DNA of 14,136 bases from Deltaproteobacteria bacterium (lineage in GTDB: Bacteria; Myxococcota; Kuafuiibacteriia; Kuafuiibacteriales; Kuafuiibacteriaceae). Location: assembly GCA_020632995.1 (NCBI GenBank), contig JACKEN010000053.1, forward strand, positions 1 through 14,136. The letters run 5' to 3'. The notes beneath the pieces are model-generated. The model saw nothing but the letters and a program-made list of their open reading frames with translations, searched no databases and had not been told where the DNA came from. Positions 13,711 through 14,136 of this stretch are shown here, piece by piece (position 1 is the stretch's first letter; each line of letters opens with the position of its first letter). A program made the translations under genes and the position numbers.

Positions 13711-14136
13711 ATGGCGCGTGCGGTGGCGTGGCGAACGACGGAACCCGAGCCCCTCTCCGCGGCGTCGCTCGCGGCTCTGTGCCGCGCCGAGGTCCCCGCG
13801 GTGCGCATCCCCCTCCTCGCCGGCGACGCGTGCGACGCGCTGATGCGGGCGCTGCCCACCGATGCCTTCGAGCGGTACGCCACCAAGCCCGCATTTCAGA
13901 CGTTCGAGCGCTTCGGGATTCCGCAGGCGGGGTACCACTCGAATCGGCGCGATCGATACTTCGAGGACGCCGTCGAGGCTCGCCGGCAGCGCGACGCGCT
14001 GATCGCGGCGGCCGGCGTGGATCCGCTGGCGAAGGCGATGGCGCGCATGCGCGAGGACGCCGGTGCGGACATCTCGATCGCGCGTGAGGTCGACGGCCGT
14101 GAGTACTTCTCGGGCATCGTCCGGCGCCTGAACGAG
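13711..14136 (+). CDS. Probable 2-oxoglutarate/Fe(II)-dependent oxygenase, N-terminal part, runs off the window
   Basis: The frame is open from ATG 13711 to the last base, 142 residues with no stop. The protein begins MARAVAWRTTEPEPLS and includes VPAVRIPLLAGDACDALMRAL (about 28-48), FERFGIPQAGYHSNRRDRYFEDA (about 63-85) and a closing segment REVDGREYFSGIVRRLNE. Opening with a value like 'VPAVRIPLLAGDACDAL', a central tyrosine/arginine-rich stretch and an acidic helix before 'YFSGIVRRLN' resemble the N-terminal half of bacterial 2OG-Fe(II) oxygenases. The diagnostic HxD iron site would come just past the window edge, so it cannot be seen, and the function stays provisional. It is divergent from the RHS gene and may share regulatory DNA with it. 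Overlapping frames on both strands here have no family features. Confidence 0.72.
   Translation, partial: MARAVAWRTTEPEPLSAASLAALCRAEVPAVRIPLLAGDACDALMRALPTDAFERYATKPAFQTFERFGIPQAGYHSNRRDRYFEDAVEARRQRDALIAAAGVDPLAKAMARMREDAGADISIAREVDGREYFSGIVRRLNE

Overview
The window is a very GC-rich stretch of bacterial chromosome, densely coded on both strands. The gene families (an FkbH–carrier–thioesterase protein, a secreted fused TcB/TcC-type RHS protein, a PaaZ/BoxD-type aldehyde dehydrogenase, an FdxA-type 7Fe ferredoxin and a receiver-domain protein) and the base composition suggest a myxobacterium-like member of the Myxococcota. This is inference from family content; there is no rRNA or other marker to fix it. 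I see no tRNA or rRNA gene, insertion sequence, CRISPR array or prophage gene.

Layout. (1) Positions 1-96, + strand: the last 31 codons of a gene ending in a receiver (REC) domain. (2) Positions 90-5692, - strand: four tightly packed genes, read in transcription order as fdxA-type ferredoxin (5692-5360), THUMP/RlmL-like RNA methyltransferase (5359-4076), a 1001-residue FkbH(HAD-IIIC)–GNAT-like–carrier–thioesterase protein (4060-1055) and a GT2 glycosyltransferase (1055-90). The junctions are 0 bp, 15 bp and a 1-bp TGATG overlap, so an operon is likely. (3) Positions 5693-5880: a divergent intergenic region with the strong fdxA ribosome binding site, a weak promoter candidate and a 10-bp inverted repeat. 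(4) Positions 5881-7452, + strand: a PaaZ/BoxD-type aldehyde dehydrogenase. (5) Positions 7520-13510, - strand: a 1996-residue exported protein with SpvB, VCBS/FG-GAP, TcdB-middle and RHS-core regions and an unusual proline- and methionine-rich tail. (6) Positions 13511-13710: a divergent intergenic region with a 32-bp near-perfect palindrome. (7) Positions 13711-14136, + strand: the start of a probable 2-oxoglutarate/Fe(II) oxygenase that runs off the window.

How the genes may work together. The most suggestive unit is the last two genes of the - strand operon. The FkbH protein has what is needed to make a glyceryl-type (or other acyl) thioester from a phosphorylated C3 precursor, hold it on its own carrier domain and release or transfer it with a thioesterase whose nucleophile elbow holds cysteine instead of serine. 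The next gene, translationally coupled, is a rhamnosyltransferase-like GT2 enzyme. This could be a small acyl-decoration system for a glycan or small molecule, outside any visible PKS/NRPS line. The two genes before it are housekeeping-type (ferredoxin, rRNA methylation), so the link could also be chance. The RHS protein stands alone: it has no TcA partner in the window and no immunity gene follows it, because its downstream neighbour is convergent.
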